64,000 nucleotides of DNA from assembly GCF_025567405.1 (NCBI RefSeq), contig NZ_JAOQKJ010000005.1, forward strand, positions 186,001-250,000, in the 5' to 3' direction. Origin of the DNA: Suilimivivens aceti (GTDB lineage Bacteria > Bacillota > Clostridia > Lachnospirales > Lachnospiraceae). Below are positions 42,674 to 51,993 of this stretch, one piece after another. Made by a program: the position numbers and the translations under genes. How positions within the stretch are numbered: the stretch's first letter is position 1; every line of letters starts with the position of its first letter. The notes beneath the pieces were generated by a model. The model was given only the letters and a program-made list of their open reading frames with translations. It had not been told where the DNA came from and searched no databases.

Positions 42674-42710
42674 CGTTGAAAGGGATCATAGCGGAAAGGA
42701 ATAAGCAGGT

Positions 42711-42950
42711 ATGAGATTAGATAAATATTTAAAGGTATCCAGGCTGATCAAACGCAGAACTGTAGCCAATGAGGCATGCGATGCAGGCCGCGTCATGATC
42801 AATGACAGACCGGCAAAAGCATCAGCAGATGTCAAGGCAGGGGATAAGATCACAATTTCCTTCGGTAACAAGGATGTGAGTGTGGAAGTACTCAGTGTAC
42901 AGGAAACTGTCAGAAAAGAAGAAGCCAAAGAGATGTTTCGGTATTTATAA
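42711..42950 (+). CDS. rqcP: S4-domain ribosome quality-control protein RqcP
   Basis: A 79-residue S4-domain protein (RLDKYLKVSRLIKRRTVAN then DAGRVMINDRPAKASADVKAG) of the YabO/Hsp15 group. In Bacillus, RqcP works with RqcH to add alanine tails on stalled 50S-peptidyl-tRNA. It heads the conserved rqcP-yabP-yabQ-divIC cluster. Start behind GGAAAGGAATAAGC. Confidence 0.92.
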   Translation: MRLDKYLKVSRLIKRRTVANEACDAGRVMINDRPAKASADVKAGDKITISFGNKDVSVEVLSVQETVRKEEAKEMFRYL

Positions 42951-43015
42951 AACGCCGGAATATCCGGAAGTGTTCTCCAATATAATCTTTTATAGAAAGA
43001 GAAAAGGAGAACGGG

Positions 43016-43306
43016 ATGGAGGATTTAAACAGTATTAACAAGAGACCTCATAAGGTGACACTTCTTGGAAGAAGGACATGTAATCTTACCGGGGTGAATG
43101 ATGTGCTTTCCTTTGACGAAAGAGAAGTGATCCTGGAAACAGAGCAGGGTATGCTGATGATGAAGGGAAGCGGACTTCATGTGAACAGACTGACTCTGGA
43201 TAAGGGTGAGGTAGATGTGGAAGGAAAGATAGACAGCTTCACTTATTCCGAACAGGCATCCATGACGGCAAAAAGTGAATCTCTTCTGACCCGGTTATTT
43301 AAATAA
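43016..43306 (+). CDS. yabP: Sporulation protein YabP
   Basis: A 96-residue YabP/YqfC-family protein needed for spore formation in the mother cell. The sequence shows HKVTLLGRRTCNLTGVNDVL, SFDEREVILETEQGMLMMKG and LHVNRLTLDKGEVDVEGKID, the family pattern. Start behind AAAGGAGAACGGG. Its stop codon shares one base with the yabQ start. Confidence 0.95.
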   Translation: MEDLNSINKRPHKVTLLGRRTCNLTGVNDVLSFDEREVILETEQGMLMMKGSGLHVNRLTLDKGEVDVEGKIDSFTYSEQASMTAKSESLLTRLFK

Positions 43307-43800
43307 TGTGGCTCAGTCAGGATATTACCAGAGAGATGGTCTTTTTGTTCCATTCCTTTCTGCTGGGAGTTGTGATCACTTCTGCTTATGATGGTTTTCT
43401 GATCATACGGAGACTGATCCGCCATTCCGGGATCATGGTGTCACTGGAAGACCTTGTTTTCTGGATTGTGTGTGCACTGGAGGTATTCAGGGTTCTCTGC
43501 AGGGAAAATAATGGAATGCTCAGATGGTTTGCAGTAGCCGGAGCCTTTGGTGGAATGCTGGTGTACAAGAAAACGGTCAGCAGATTCATAATCAGGACAA
43601 TATGTCAGGTGATCACATTTTTGGGCGGAATACTGATGAAGATCGTGAGATTTCTGGCAAAGCCGGTAAAGAAGCTTGTAAGGCAAGGGGAAAAAGGGGG
43701 TAAGGTACTGGCTGGCAGGCTGTCATGGCTCTTCCGGTGCCTGAAAAAGAAGTTGACGTTATTTTTGAAAATGCTTAAAATAGTACTTAGTAAGAAATGA
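43306..43800 (+). CDS. yabQ: Spore cortex protein YabQ
   Basis: A 164-residue membrane protein with three N-terminal hydrophobic segments (FLFHSFLLGVVITSAYDGFL; LEDLVFWIVCALEVF; WFAVAGAFGGMLVYK) and a basic C-terminal tail rich in Lys/Arg. It matches YabQ, required for spore cortex assembly. Start overlaps yabP by one base and end overlaps the possible divIC start, so translation is coupled. Confidence 0.92.
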   Translation: MWLSQDITREMVFLFHSFLLGVVITSAYDGFLIIRRLIRHSGIMVSLEDLVFWIVCALEVFRVLCRENNGMLRWFAVAGAFGGMLVYKKTVSRFIIRTICQVITFLGGILMKIVRFLAKPVKKLVRQGEKGGKVLAGRLSWLFRCLKKKLTLFLKMLKIVLSKK

Positions 43801-43814
43801 AAAGAGGATGCGGG

Positions 43815-44123
43815 ATGGCAAGAAGAGCAGCTTACCGGAAAAGACGGCAGAATAAGTTCGGTATGTTTCTTGTATTCATCGTTGTGGTCATGCTTACCGT
43901 TGTAGTAGCTGTCAGAGGAATTGAGATGAAAGCGAAGCTGGCTGATAACAGGCAGAGGGAAGCTGAACTGGAGGCACAGATCGCAGCTGAAGAGGAGCGT
44001 ACGCAGGAAATAGAAGAAATGGAAAAATATTCGGAAACCCTTGGATATACAGAAGAGGTAGCCAAGGAGAAGCTGGGTCTTGTCAATGAAGGTGAGATCA
44101 TATTCCGGGATGAAAGTCATTAA
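43815..44123 (+). CDS. divIC: Septum formation initiator DivIC (FtsB-like)
   Basis: Bitopic division protein of 102 residues: a basic cytoplasmic start (ARRAAYRKRRQNKF), one transmembrane helix (MFLVFIVVVMLTVVVAV), and a coiled coil (EAELEAQIAAEEERTQEIEE) ending in the family motif YTEEVAKEKLGLVNEGEIIF. ATG 43815 has GAGG eight bases upstream; an alternative ATG at 43797 overlaps the yabQ stop as ATGA. Partner of FtsL and DivIB in the divisome. Confidence 0.92.
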   Translation: MARRAAYRKRRQNKFGMFLVFIVVVMLTVVVAVRGIEMKAKLADNRQREAELEAQIAAEEERTQEIEEMEKYSETLGYTEEVAKEKLGLVNEGEIIFRDESH

Positions 44124-44125
44124 AG

Positions 44126-44160
44126 ATACTGTCCAGATGAAAAATGGGCAGTATTTTTTT
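44126..44160 (+). terminator. Terminator after divIC
   Basis: ATACTGTCC pairs with GGGCAGTAT (one G-T pair) across 11 bases and runs into seven T. It separates the divIC group from the Spo0A-type promoter of the phosphatase gene. Confidence 0.9.
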
Positions 44161-44189
44161 GCGATGAGTTATGAAGGGGCAGGAACTGC

Positions 44190-44223
44190 TTCGACAAACA
44201 ATGCACAGGCTTTCTGTTAAGAT
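44190..44223 (+). promoter_or_regulatory. Spo0A box and promoter of the SpoIIE-like gene
   Basis: TTCGACAAA at 44190-44198 is the exact reverse complement of the Spo0A consensus TTTGTCGAA. A possible -10, TAAGAT, lies at 44218-44223, 19 bases further. The layout recalls the Spo0A-dependent spoIIE and spoIIG promoters, where 0A boxes sit at the -35 position. Confidence 0.75.
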
Positions 44224-44262
44224 AGATAACTGCTACAGAGAGAAAGAAAGGGGCGTTATCAT

Positions 44263-45462
44263 ATGAAAAACAGGGAAGCGGATGACAGAGATGAATTTGA
44301 AAGCATATTACCGGAGTATGGAAGGCGGAAGCTTCTGACCTGTGCAGAATCCATACGGGAGCTGGCAGAAAGCTTTCAGGAAACAAGAGAAAACAGAGAG
44401 ATCCTGCCGGAAGAAAACCGTAATGATTTCCTGTGTCAGAGGCGTCTTTTTGAAAATAAAAACCTGATGGCGGAGCATCTGCAGGAAATGGCACAGATCA
44501 TGACAGATGTAGCACAGGAAACGAAAAGCTGCAGACCATTAAGCGTCAGAAGAGTGAAACAGATTGCCCATGCCATGAAAGAGGTCGGAGTGCAGATGAA
44601 GAATCTGTACCTGATCGAAAATGAAGAAGGGAAGAGCGAGGTTACGATCTGCCTCAGGAATGAAAAAAGGAATACGCTGTCAGCAGAGGAAATGGGAGAC
44701 CTGCTTTCTGTTCTGTTGAATATCAGGCTGGTCTGTACCGGAGACAATCCCTTTTTTGTAACAGAAGAATGGAAGACCTTTTATTATGTGGAAGAGGCCG
44801 GATATCATGTGCTGACCGGGGTGGCCACTGCTGTTAAGGAGACAGAAAAGGTTTCAGGGGATAATTATTCCTTTTTTGAAATGAAGCCGGGCAATCAGAC
44901 AGCGATCCTTTCAGATGGAATGGGCTCAGGGGAGAAAGCGTGTCAGGACAGTACCCTTGTTGTAGAACTGATGCAGAAGTTTCTGGAGGCGGGATTCCCG
45001 GCAGAAACAGCAATTTCCATGATCAACAGTGCACTGGTATGCCGTGAGGAAAGCGCAAATATGTCCACTCTGGATCTCTGCAGTATTGATCTATACGGAG
45101 GGGAATGTCGCTTTATCAAGGTGGGAAGTGCCTGCTCGTATATTAAAAGGGGACAGCTCGTGGAACGGATATCATCCGGTAATCTTCCCATGGGGATCTT
45201 TCAGAAACCAGATGTGGATATGGTCTGCCGGGAACTGGAGGATGGAGATTATGTGATCCTGTTTTCTGATGGAGTTACGGATGCACTTTCCCAGGGGATG
45301 GGGGAGGAGATACTTCCGGAGGTGATCGGGAGCTGCCAGCTCAGCAATCCTGGAGAAATAGCAGGCTCTCTCCTGAATTTCTGTATTCACCAGTGCAAAG
45401 GGCGTATCCGTGATGATATGACGATTCTGGTGATCGGGATCTGGAAAAAAGAAGAGGAATAA
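44263..45462 (+). CDS. spoIIE: SpoIIE-like PP2C phosphatase, short form without membrane domain
   Basis: Probable forespore phosphatase that dephosphorylates SpoIIAA and frees sigma-F. The 399 residues carry the PPM/PP2C catalytic domain: VSGDNYSFFEMKPGNQTAI, LSDGMGSGEKA near 214, FSDGVTDALSQGMG near 336 and DDMTILVIG near 385. The first 180 residues resemble the regulatory linker (QMKNLYLIENEEGK and similar). The ten-helix membrane domain of classical SpoIIE (about 800 residues) is absent, with no sign of a broken upstream part. Position between divIC and tilS and a Spo0A box support the SpoIIE identity. Confidence 0.82.
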   Translation: MKNREADDRDEFESILPEYGRRKLLTCAESIRELAESFQETRENREILPEENRNDFLCQRRLFENKNLMAEHLQEMAQIMTDVAQETKSCRPLSVRRVKQIAHAMKEVGVQMKNLYLIENEEGKSEVTICLRNEKRNTLSAEEMGDLLSVLLNIRLVCTGDNPFFVTEEWKTFYYVEEAGYHVLTGVATAVKETEKVSGDNYSFFEMKPGNQTAILSDGMGSGEKACQDSTLVVELMQKFLEAGFPAETAISMINSALVCREESANMSTLDLCSIDLYGGECRFIKVGSACSYIKRGQLVERISSGNLPMGIFQKPDVDMVCRELEDGDYVILFSDGVTDALSQGMGEEILPEVIGSCQLSNPGEIAGSLLNFCIHQCKGRIRDDMTILVIGIWKKEEE

Positions 45463-45500
45463 GTCTTTTCTTTTATATATATATCAGCTATAGTAAATAT

Positions 45501-46949
45501 ATGGTCAATAAAGTTCTGGATTATTGTGAACAATATCATATGATAGCTTCTGGCGATGTGGTTGTAACAGGGGTTTCAGGGGGCGCAGATTCTGTCTGCC
45601 TCCTTTTTATGCTACTTGCTATCCGGGAGAAGGTGCCGTTTCATCTGGCAGTTGCCCATGTAAACCATGGACTGCGGAAGGAAGCTGCCATGGAGGCAGC
45701 CTACGTGCATGAATTATGTGAAAACAGGGGGATCCCATTCTATCTGAAAGAGGCAGATATGGCAGGCTACGCAAGGGAAGCATCCCTTTCTGAGGAGGAA
45801 GCAGGCAGGCAGATCCGGTATGCTTTTTTCAGGGAGATACTTATACTGGAGGGCACAAGGCACCAGACAGAGGAGGCAAAGTGGAAGATCGCAGTTGCCC
45901 ATAACCGGAATGACAGAGCCGAAACCATGCTGTTCCATCTTTTCCGGGGAACAGGATTGGCGGGACTCTGCGGGATCCCGGCGGTAAACGGGAGGATCAT
46001 ACGGCCGCTTCTCTGCCTTGACAGGCAGGAGATTGAGGCTTATCTGAAAAATGAGAAGATCCGTTACTACACGGACAGTACCAATCAGGAGGATCACTAC
46101 GCAAGAAACAGGATCCGCCATCATATTCTGCCCTATGCGGAAGATGAGATCTGCAGAAGTGCTGTGGCACATATGAACCAGACGGCAGAGAATCTCCGCC
46201 TGGCAGAGATTTATCTGGGGAAACAGACGGAAGAAGCGGCAGAGAGATGTGTGCTGCCTGCCGGAAACGTGGCAGCAGAATGCCAGGAGAAAGAACCGGC
46301 TGGCAGTGAGAAGCAGATCCGTCTGGATCTGGATGCTTTCATAAAAGAAGATCCATATCTGAGAGGCCGTATCCTGCATCTGTTTGTGGAGAGACTGGCC
46401 GGTCAGAGAAAAGACATTACGGCGGCACACCTGGAGGGCATAGAACGACTTTTCCTTTCAGAAAAAAACGGTGAATTGAATCTTCCATATGAAATTACGG
46501 TTTATAAAAATTACAGGATGGGTATGCTTGTAAGAGGTAAACAGAAGAAGCAGAGAAAGAAGCCTGTAGTGATCAAGGGGGATGGGATTTATCAGGCAGA
46601 TGGTCTTGGAGAGGTGGAAGTTACAGTGTTTTCCTGTGAAAAAACTGGAAATATTCCGGAAAAGAGATATACGAAATGGTTTGATTATGATAAAATAACA
46701 ACATCTGTTCTGCTGCGGGTAAGGGAGCGTGGAGATTATCTTACGATCAACAGCAGCATGGCGCACAAGTCCCTTCAGGATTATTTCGTTAATGAAAAAA
46801 TCCCAAGACAGGAAAGGGATTCTTTTTATGTACTTGCAGACGGCGCCCATATCATGTGGGTTCCCGGATATCGGATCAGCGAATATTATAAGGTGACAGA
46901 GAAAACCCGGAATATCATGCAGATCAGCATAAAGAAGACGGAAGCGTAA
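45501..46949 (+). CDS. tilS: tRNA(Ile)-lysidine synthetase
   Basis: Converts C34 of tRNA-Ile(CAU) to lysidine, changing its codon from AUG to AUA; essential. The 482 residues show the PP-loop GVSGGADSVCLLF near 24-36, HVNHGLR near 55, AHNRNDRAETMLFHLFRGTG near 133 and the RNRIRHHILP motif. The C-terminal tRNA-binding domain ends with KSLQDYFVNEKIPRQERDS and WVPGYRISEYYKVT. The region before ATG 45501 is A/T-rich without a clear Shine-Dalgarno. Precedes hpt and ftsH as in Bacillus. Confidence 0.95.
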   Translation: MVNKVLDYCEQYHMIASGDVVVTGVSGGADSVCLLFMLLAIREKVPFHLAVAHVNHGLRKEAAMEAAYVHELCENRGIPFYLKEADMAGYAREASLSEEEAGRQIRYAFFREILILEGTRHQTEEAKWKIAVAHNRNDRAETMLFHLFRGTGLAGLCGIPAVNGRIIRPLLCLDRQEIEAYLKNEKIRYYTDSTNQEDHYARNRIRHHILPYAEDEICRSAVAHMNQTAENLRLAEIYLGKQTEEAAERCVLPAGNVAAECQEKEPAGSEKQIRLDLDAFIKEDPYLRGRILHLFVERLAGQRKDITAAHLEGIERLFLSEKNGELNLPYEITVYKNYRMGMLVRGKQKKQRKKPVVIKGDGIYQADGLGEVEVTVFSCEKTGNIPEKRYTKWFDYDKITTSVLLRVRERGDYLTINSSMAHKSLQDYFVNEKIPRQERDSFYVLADGAHIMWVPGYRISEYYKVTEKTRNIMQISIKKTEA

Positions 46950-46964
46950 GAAAGGAGTCAGGAA

Positions 46965-47489
46965 ATGGCTGAACATGTAAAGGTACTATTATCAGAAAAG
47001 GAAGTGGATGACAGGATCCAGGCGATCGGAGAGCAGATCAGCAGGGATTATGCAGGAAAGCAGGTACATCTTATCTGTGTATTAAAGGGAGGAAGCTTTT
47101 TCCTGTGTGAGCTGGCAAAGAGGATCACTGTACCGGTTTCCCTTGATTTCATGTCTGTATCCAGCTATGGAAGTGAGACTAAGTCAAGTGGTGTGGTCAA
47201 GATCATCAAGGATCTGGATGAGCCGATCAAGGGGAAGGATGTTCTTGTGATTGAGGATATTGTAGATTCTGGAAGAACCTTAAGCTATCTTATGGAAATG
47301 CTGAAGGACAGAGGACCTGCAAGCTTAAAACTCTGTACACTTCTTGACAAGCCGGACAGAAGAGTCATTGATGTGCCGGTAGATTATACAGGATTTGAAA
47401 TTCCGGATGAGTTTGTAGTTGGCTACGGTCTTGATTATGATCAGAGATATCGTAATCTTCCCTACATCGGAGTGATCAGCTTCGATTGA
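46965..47489 (+). CDS. hpt: Hypoxanthine phosphoribosyltransferase
   Basis: Purine salvage enzyme that makes IMP or GMP from hypoxanthine or guanine and PRPP. The 174 residues have the PRPP-binding motif VLVIEDIVDSGRTLSYL near 93-109, the N-terminal CVLKGGSFFLCELAKRI and the flexible-loop region SSYGSETKSSG. ATG follows AAAGGAGTCAGGAA, 15 bases after tilS. In Bacillus, TilS and Hpt form a complex that affects ftsH expression; the adjacency is conserved here. Confidence 0.96.
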   Translation: MAEHVKVLLSEKEVDDRIQAIGEQISRDYAGKQVHLICVLKGGSFFLCELAKRITVPVSLDFMSVSSYGSETKSSGVVKIIKDLDEPIKGKDVLVIEDIVDSGRTLSYLMEMLKDRGPASLKLCTLLDKPDRRVIDVPVDYTGFEIPDEFVVGYGLDYDQRYRNLPYIGVISFD

Positions 47490-47547
47490 GAAGAGTGCTT
47501 TAAAAGAAATAATGCAGTAAATGACAGAATAGGAAAGTAAGACAGTT

Positions 47548-49410
47548 ATGAAAAACCGAGGTATCAGAATTTATTTTGTACTCGTGATCGGACTTCTGCT
47601 CCTGGTTCTCTGGACCAGTATGCTGAATGTGAAGCAAAGCGAGTATACCAAAGGGGAACTGGTAACCAGCCTGAAGGCAGATGAAGTAATTTCGGCAACA
47701 ATCCTGCCAAACCGTGAAACACCGACAGGTGAAGTAGAGATCGTACTGGCAAACGGTGAACAGAGAACCCTTTATGTAACAGATGTAAATGAGATCGAAG
47801 CTCTGCTGGAATCATATAAGATTGATCCGGCTGTAGAAAAGGTGCGGGAAGAAAACTGGTTCCTGAACAGTGTATTCCCGGTGCTCCTTGCCGTGATCGT
47901 TATGGTGTTCTTCTTTGTGATGATGAATAATCAGAATGCAGGCGGCGGAAACAGCAAGATGATGAATTTCGGAAAGAGCCGGGCCAGACTTTCTCTTGGT
48001 GACAATAAGACGACATTGCAGGATGTGGCGGGTCTGAAGGAAGAGAAGGAGGATCTGGAGGAGATCATAGAGTTTTTGAAGAATCCGGGTAAGTTTACCA
48101 GGGTTGGTGCCAGGATCCCCAAGGGTGTACTGCTTGAAGGAGCACCCGGTACAGGTAAGACCCTGCTTGCCAAAGCAATTGCGGGAGAAGCAGGAGTTCC
48201 CTTTTTCAGCATATCGGGATCTGATTTTGTGGAAATGTTTGTTGGTGTTGGTGCATCCAGAGTCCGTGATTTGTTTGAAGAAGCTAAGAGGCACGCTCCC
48301 TGTATTATTTTTATCGATGAGATCGATGCGGTTGCAAGACGTCGTGGAACTGGTATGGGTGGCGGTCATGATGAAAGAGAACAGACATTGAATCAGCTGC
48401 TTGTAGAGATGGATGGCTTTGGCGTGAATGAAGGGATCATTGTGCTGGCAGCAACCAACCGTGTAGATATCCTGGATCCTGCCATTTTAAGACCGGGACG
48501 TTTTGACCGGAAGATCAGTGTGAACAGACCGGATGTCGGAGGCAGGGAAGAGATTCTGATGGTACATGCCAAGAACAGACCTCTTGCAGAGGATGTAGAC
48601 CTGAAGCAGGTGGCACAGACGACAGCCGGATTTACCGGTGCGGATCTGGAGAATCTTCTGAATGAGGCGTCCATTATGGCAGCCAAGGAAGAAAGGGCTT
48701 TTATCATCCAGGATGATATCAAACGGGCTTTCATTAAAGTAGGAATTGGCGCAGAGAAGAAGAGCCGGGTGATTTCAGACAAGGAAAAGAAGATCACTGC
48801 TTATCATGAGGCAGGTCATGCGATCCTGTTTCATGTACTGCCGGATGTGGGACCTGTCTATACGGTTTCTATCATTCCAACCGGTAATGGTGCAGCGGGT
48901 TATACCATGCCGCTGCCGGAGAAGGATGAGATGTTTATCACAAAGGGGCAGCTTCTGCAGGATATTATGGTGTCTCTTGGAGGACGTATTGCAGAGGAGA
49001 TTATTTTCGGTGATATTACTACAGGCGCTTCCAGTGATATCAAGAAGGCGACCTCTGCAGCCAGAGATATGGTGACCAGGTATGGTATGTCTGAGAATAT
49101 TGGCGTAATCAATTATAACAGCGATGATGATGAGGTATTCATCGGAAGAGATCTGGCTCATGCAAAGAATCACAGTGAACTGATCTCGGGAGAAATTGAC
49201 AGAGAAGTAAAGGCCATTATTGATGACTGCTATAAGAAGGCAAAGGATATTATATTGGCACACATGGATGTACTGCATCACTGTGCAGAACTGTTGATCG
49301 TTAAGGAAAAGATTGGCAGGGAAGAGTTTGAGGCATTGTTTGACCAGAAGGAGAATGATCCGGAAAGCTTTTTCGAAAACCATGAAATTGGTGAAAGTGC
49401 ACAAAAATGA
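47548..49410 (+). CDS. ftsH: ATP-dependent zinc metalloprotease FtsH
   Basis: Membrane AAA+ protease of 620 residues that degrades membrane and regulatory proteins. Two transmembrane helices (IYFVLVIGLLLLVLWTSML near 6-25 and FPVLLAVIVMVFFFVMM near 110-126) flank a small external domain. The AAA module has Walker A GAPGTGKT near 197 and Walker B CIIFIDEID near 252, and the SRH RPGRFDRKI. The zinc site is TAYHEAGHA near 416-424. Length and order are normal. Confidence 0.98.
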   Translation: MKNRGIRIYFVLVIGLLLLVLWTSMLNVKQSEYTKGELVTSLKADEVISATILPNRETPTGEVEIVLANGEQRTLYVTDVNEIEALLESYKIDPAVEKVREENWFLNSVFPVLLAVIVMVFFFVMMNNQNAGGGNSKMMNFGKSRARLSLGDNKTTLQDVAGLKEEKEDLEEIIEFLKNPGKFTRVGARIPKGVLLEGAPGTGKTLLAKAIAGEAGVPFFSISGSDFVEMFVGVGASRVRDLFEEAKRHAPCIIFIDEIDAVARRRGTGMGGGHDEREQTLNQLLVEMDGFGVNEGIIVLAATNRVDILDPAILRPGRFDRKISVNRPDVGGREEILMVHAKNRPLAEDVDLKQVAQTTAGFTGADLENLLNEASIMAAKEERAFIIQDDIKRAFIKVGIGAEKKSRVISDKEKKITAYHEAGHAILFHVLPDVGPVYTVSIIPTGNGAAGYTMPLPEKDEMFITKGQLLQDIMVSLGGRIAEEIIFGDITTGASSDIKKATSAARDMVTRYGMSENIGVINYNSDDDEVFIGRDLAHAKNHSELISGEIDREVKAIIDDCYKKAKDIILAHMDVLHHCAELLIVKEKIGREEFEALFDQKENDPESFFENHEIGESAQK

Positions 49411-49543
49411 TGGTGCGAATTTGTAATATTTGTGAATTGTAGGAATTTACACAAAATGGGGGCTATGCTATTATACTACTTGTAACCCCCCCAATACATT
49501 ATATAGTTTTTGCTATACCCCATAAGAAAGAAATACCTTCTCT

Positions 49544-49575
49544 AAAAAGAACAGTACACGTACTGTTCTTTTTAC
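49544..49575. terminator. Terminator after ftsH
   Basis: AAAAAGAACAGTAC and its exact complement face each other across two bases; the A- and T-runs make it bidirectional. Confidence 0.92.
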
Positions 49576-49641
49576 TTTATATTGATAAAAGAGGCTATTT
49601 CGGATAAAATAAGAAGTGGATTTTGAAGGGAGCAGCCAGGT

Positions 49642-51804
49642 ATGTTTTTGGATATAAACCGCCTGAGAAAGGCGGAGTATGAAACGCAGTATGAAACGCA
49701 GTATATTAATGGGATGAGACCTGTTTTCAACAAGAAGGCACTGTTCAGCGATACGACAGAAGATTATGTGACTCCGGCAGAACCGGAGCCATATTCACAT
49801 GTAATGATCCGTTTCCGGACAGCGGTAAATAATGTAGACCGAATCTTTCTTGTACATGGAGAAGCAAGGCATCTGATGATGCGGGAATCCAAGGATGAAT
49901 ATTTTGAATACTTTTCCTGTGAAATGGAACTGGAGAATACAGAGTTTTCCTATTATTTCATTGTAGAAGCCGGCAAGCTGAACTGCTTTTATGATACGAG
50001 AGGTGTAGTGAAGGAAGTGCGGCCAGAGTATCAGTTCCGTATCATTCCCGGGTTTAAGACACCGGAGTGGGCCAAGGGTGCTGTTATGTATCAGATCTAT
50101 GTAGACCGGTTTTATAACGGAGATCCTGCCAATGATGTACTCACCGGGGAATATCAGTATATCGGTGACAAGACAGTGAAGGTGGATGACTGGGAGAAAT
50201 ATCCGGCAGCCATGGGCGTCCGTGAATTTTATGGCGGTGATCTGCAGGGTGTTCTTGACAAGATGGATTATCTGCAGGATCTGGGTGTTGATGTTATTTA
50301 TTTCAATCCCCTGTTTGTGTCCCCGTCCAACCACAAATACGATATTCAGGATTATGACTATATTGATCCCCATTTTGGCAGGATCGTCAGTGATGAGGGA
50401 GAGCTTCTTTCCCACGATCAGAGGGAGAACCGTTTCGCATCCCGTTATATTGACCGGGTGACGAATAAGGCTAATCTGGAAGCAAGTAATGCCCTGTTTG
50501 CAGAGCTGGTGGCAGAAGCACATAAGCGCGGCATAAGGGTTATTCTGGATGGTGTGTTCAATCATTGCGGTTCCTTTAATAAATGGATGGATAGAGAGCG
50601 CATTTACGAGAATGCCGAAGGTTATGAAAAGGGTGCCTATATTGAAAAGGAAAGTCCCTATCATAGTTACTTCAAATTCCATAATGACAATGCATGGCCC
50701 TATAATGGCAGTTATGACGGCTGGTGGGGGCATGATACACTGCCAAAGCTGAATTATGAGGATTCCAGGGAGTTATATGCTTACATTCTCCGTATTGCGG
50801 CCAAGTGGGTAGCACCTCCTTACAACGCAGATGGATGGAGGCTGGATGTGGCAGCAGATCTTGGCTACAGTCTGGAAACCAATCACAGGTTCTGGAAGGA
50901 CTTCCGCAGGGCGGTAAGAGAGGCCAATCCGGAGGCAATCGTACTGGCAGAGCATTACGGAAGTCCGAGGGCATGGCTGAATGGCAAGGAATGGGATACG
51001 GTTATGAACTATGATGCCTTTATGGAGCCTGTGACCTGGTTCCTTACGGGAATGCAGAAGCACAGTGATGATTTCCGCGGAGATATGCTGGGAAATGCGG
51101 ATAATTTTATCGGAGCCATGAAGCATCATATGTCTGATTTCACGACACCATCTCTGCAGATTGCCATGAATGAGCTGTCAAACCATGATCATTCACGTTT
51201 TCTGACAAGAACAAACAGGAGAGTAGGACGTACCAATAATCTGGGACCGCAGGCAGCGAATGAAGGAACCAATAAGGCTGTTATGCGGGAAGCTGTTGTC
51301 ATGCAGATGACATGGCCTGGTGCGCCTACAATTTATTATGGAGATGAAGCCGGTGTCTGTGGCTTTACCGATCCTGACAACAGAAGAACCTATCCCTGGG
51401 GGAAAGAAGATCAGGAAATGATCCGGTTTCATAAGGAAATGATCAGGATTCATAAGGCATGCCGGGAGCTGCTGACAGGTTCCTTGAAGATTATGAGCGG
51501 AGATTATAACCTGATCTCCTATGGACGTTTCAACAGACAGGCACAGACCATCGTGGTGGTGAATAATAATGATCATGAGGTGTCCAAAGATCTGACTGTA
51601 TGGTATCTTGGCATTCCAAAGGAAAGTACCATGAAGTGTCTGATGCTTACGGAGAAAGATGGTTTTAGTACAGAAGAGGTGGAATATACGGTATCCGGTG
51701 GCAAGGTATATCTGGTAATGCCACCGATATCGGCTATCGTACTCAGATATGAAAATCTGGTACCTTTGCAGAAAAAGAAAAAATTCTTTTCTTTTGAGGA
51801 GTAG
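49642..51804 (+). CDS. GH13 alpha-glycosidase (neopullulanase/maltogenic amylase type)
   Basis: Probable cytoplasmic alpha-glucan hydrolase of 720 residues. An N-terminal beta domain (to about 140) precedes the catalytic barrel starting GAVMYQIYVDRFYNGDP. GH13 regions are complete: DGVFNHCG near 308, nucleophile in GWRLDVAAD near 395, acid/base Glu in VLAEHYGSP near 435, and LSNHDHSRF near 512. A C-terminal beta domain follows. No signal peptide is seen. The N-terminus contains a tandem YETQYETQY from a 15-base direct repeat. Start behind GAAGGGAGCAG. Exact specificity is not determinable. Confidence 0.9.
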   Translation: MFLDINRLRKAEYETQYETQYINGMRPVFNKKALFSDTTEDYVTPAEPEPYSHVMIRFRTAVNNVDRIFLVHGEARHLMMRESKDEYFEYFSCEMELENTEFSYYFIVEAGKLNCFYDTRGVVKEVRPEYQFRIIPGFKTPEWAKGAVMYQIYVDRFYNGDPANDVLTGEYQYIGDKTVKVDDWEKYPAAMGVREFYGGDLQGVLDKMDYLQDLGVDVIYFNPLFVSPSNHKYDIQDYDYIDPHFGRIVSDEGELLSHDQRENRFASRYIDRVTNKANLEASNALFAELVAEAHKRGIRVILDGVFNHCGSFNKWMDRERIYENAEGYEKGAYIEKESPYHSYFKFHNDNAWPYNGSYDGWWGHDTLPKLNYEDSRELYAYILRIAAKWVAPPYNADGWRLDVAADLGYSLETNHRFWKDFRRAVREANPEAIVLAEHYGSPRAWLNGKEWDTVMNYDAFMEPVTWFLTGMQKHSDDFRGDMLGNADNFIGAMKHHMSDFTTPSLQIAMNELSNHDHSRFLTRTNRRVGRTNNLGPQAANEGTNKAVMREAVVMQMTWPGAPTIYYGDEAGVCGFTDPDNRRTYPWGKEDQEMIRFHKEMIRIHKACRELLTGSLKIMSGDYNLISYGRFNRQAQTIVVVNNNDHEVSKDLTVWYLGIPKESTMKCLMLTEKDGFSTEEVEYTVSGGKVYLVMPPISAIVLRYENLVPLQKKKKFFSFEE

Positions 51805-51993
51805 AATGAAATTATCGGAAAACCCGGAAATACGGCAAATGGCCGATCCTGTGATGCCGATAGAAGAAAAATATAAAAGTAGTAAAATAGTACTTGTTTT
51901 TTTAAAAGCAGGTGCTATCATTAGAGTAGAAGAAGTATCAAAGTATGGATTCTCCCCGTTTTGCCGGGAGGATCGGGGAAGGAAGTGTATCTT

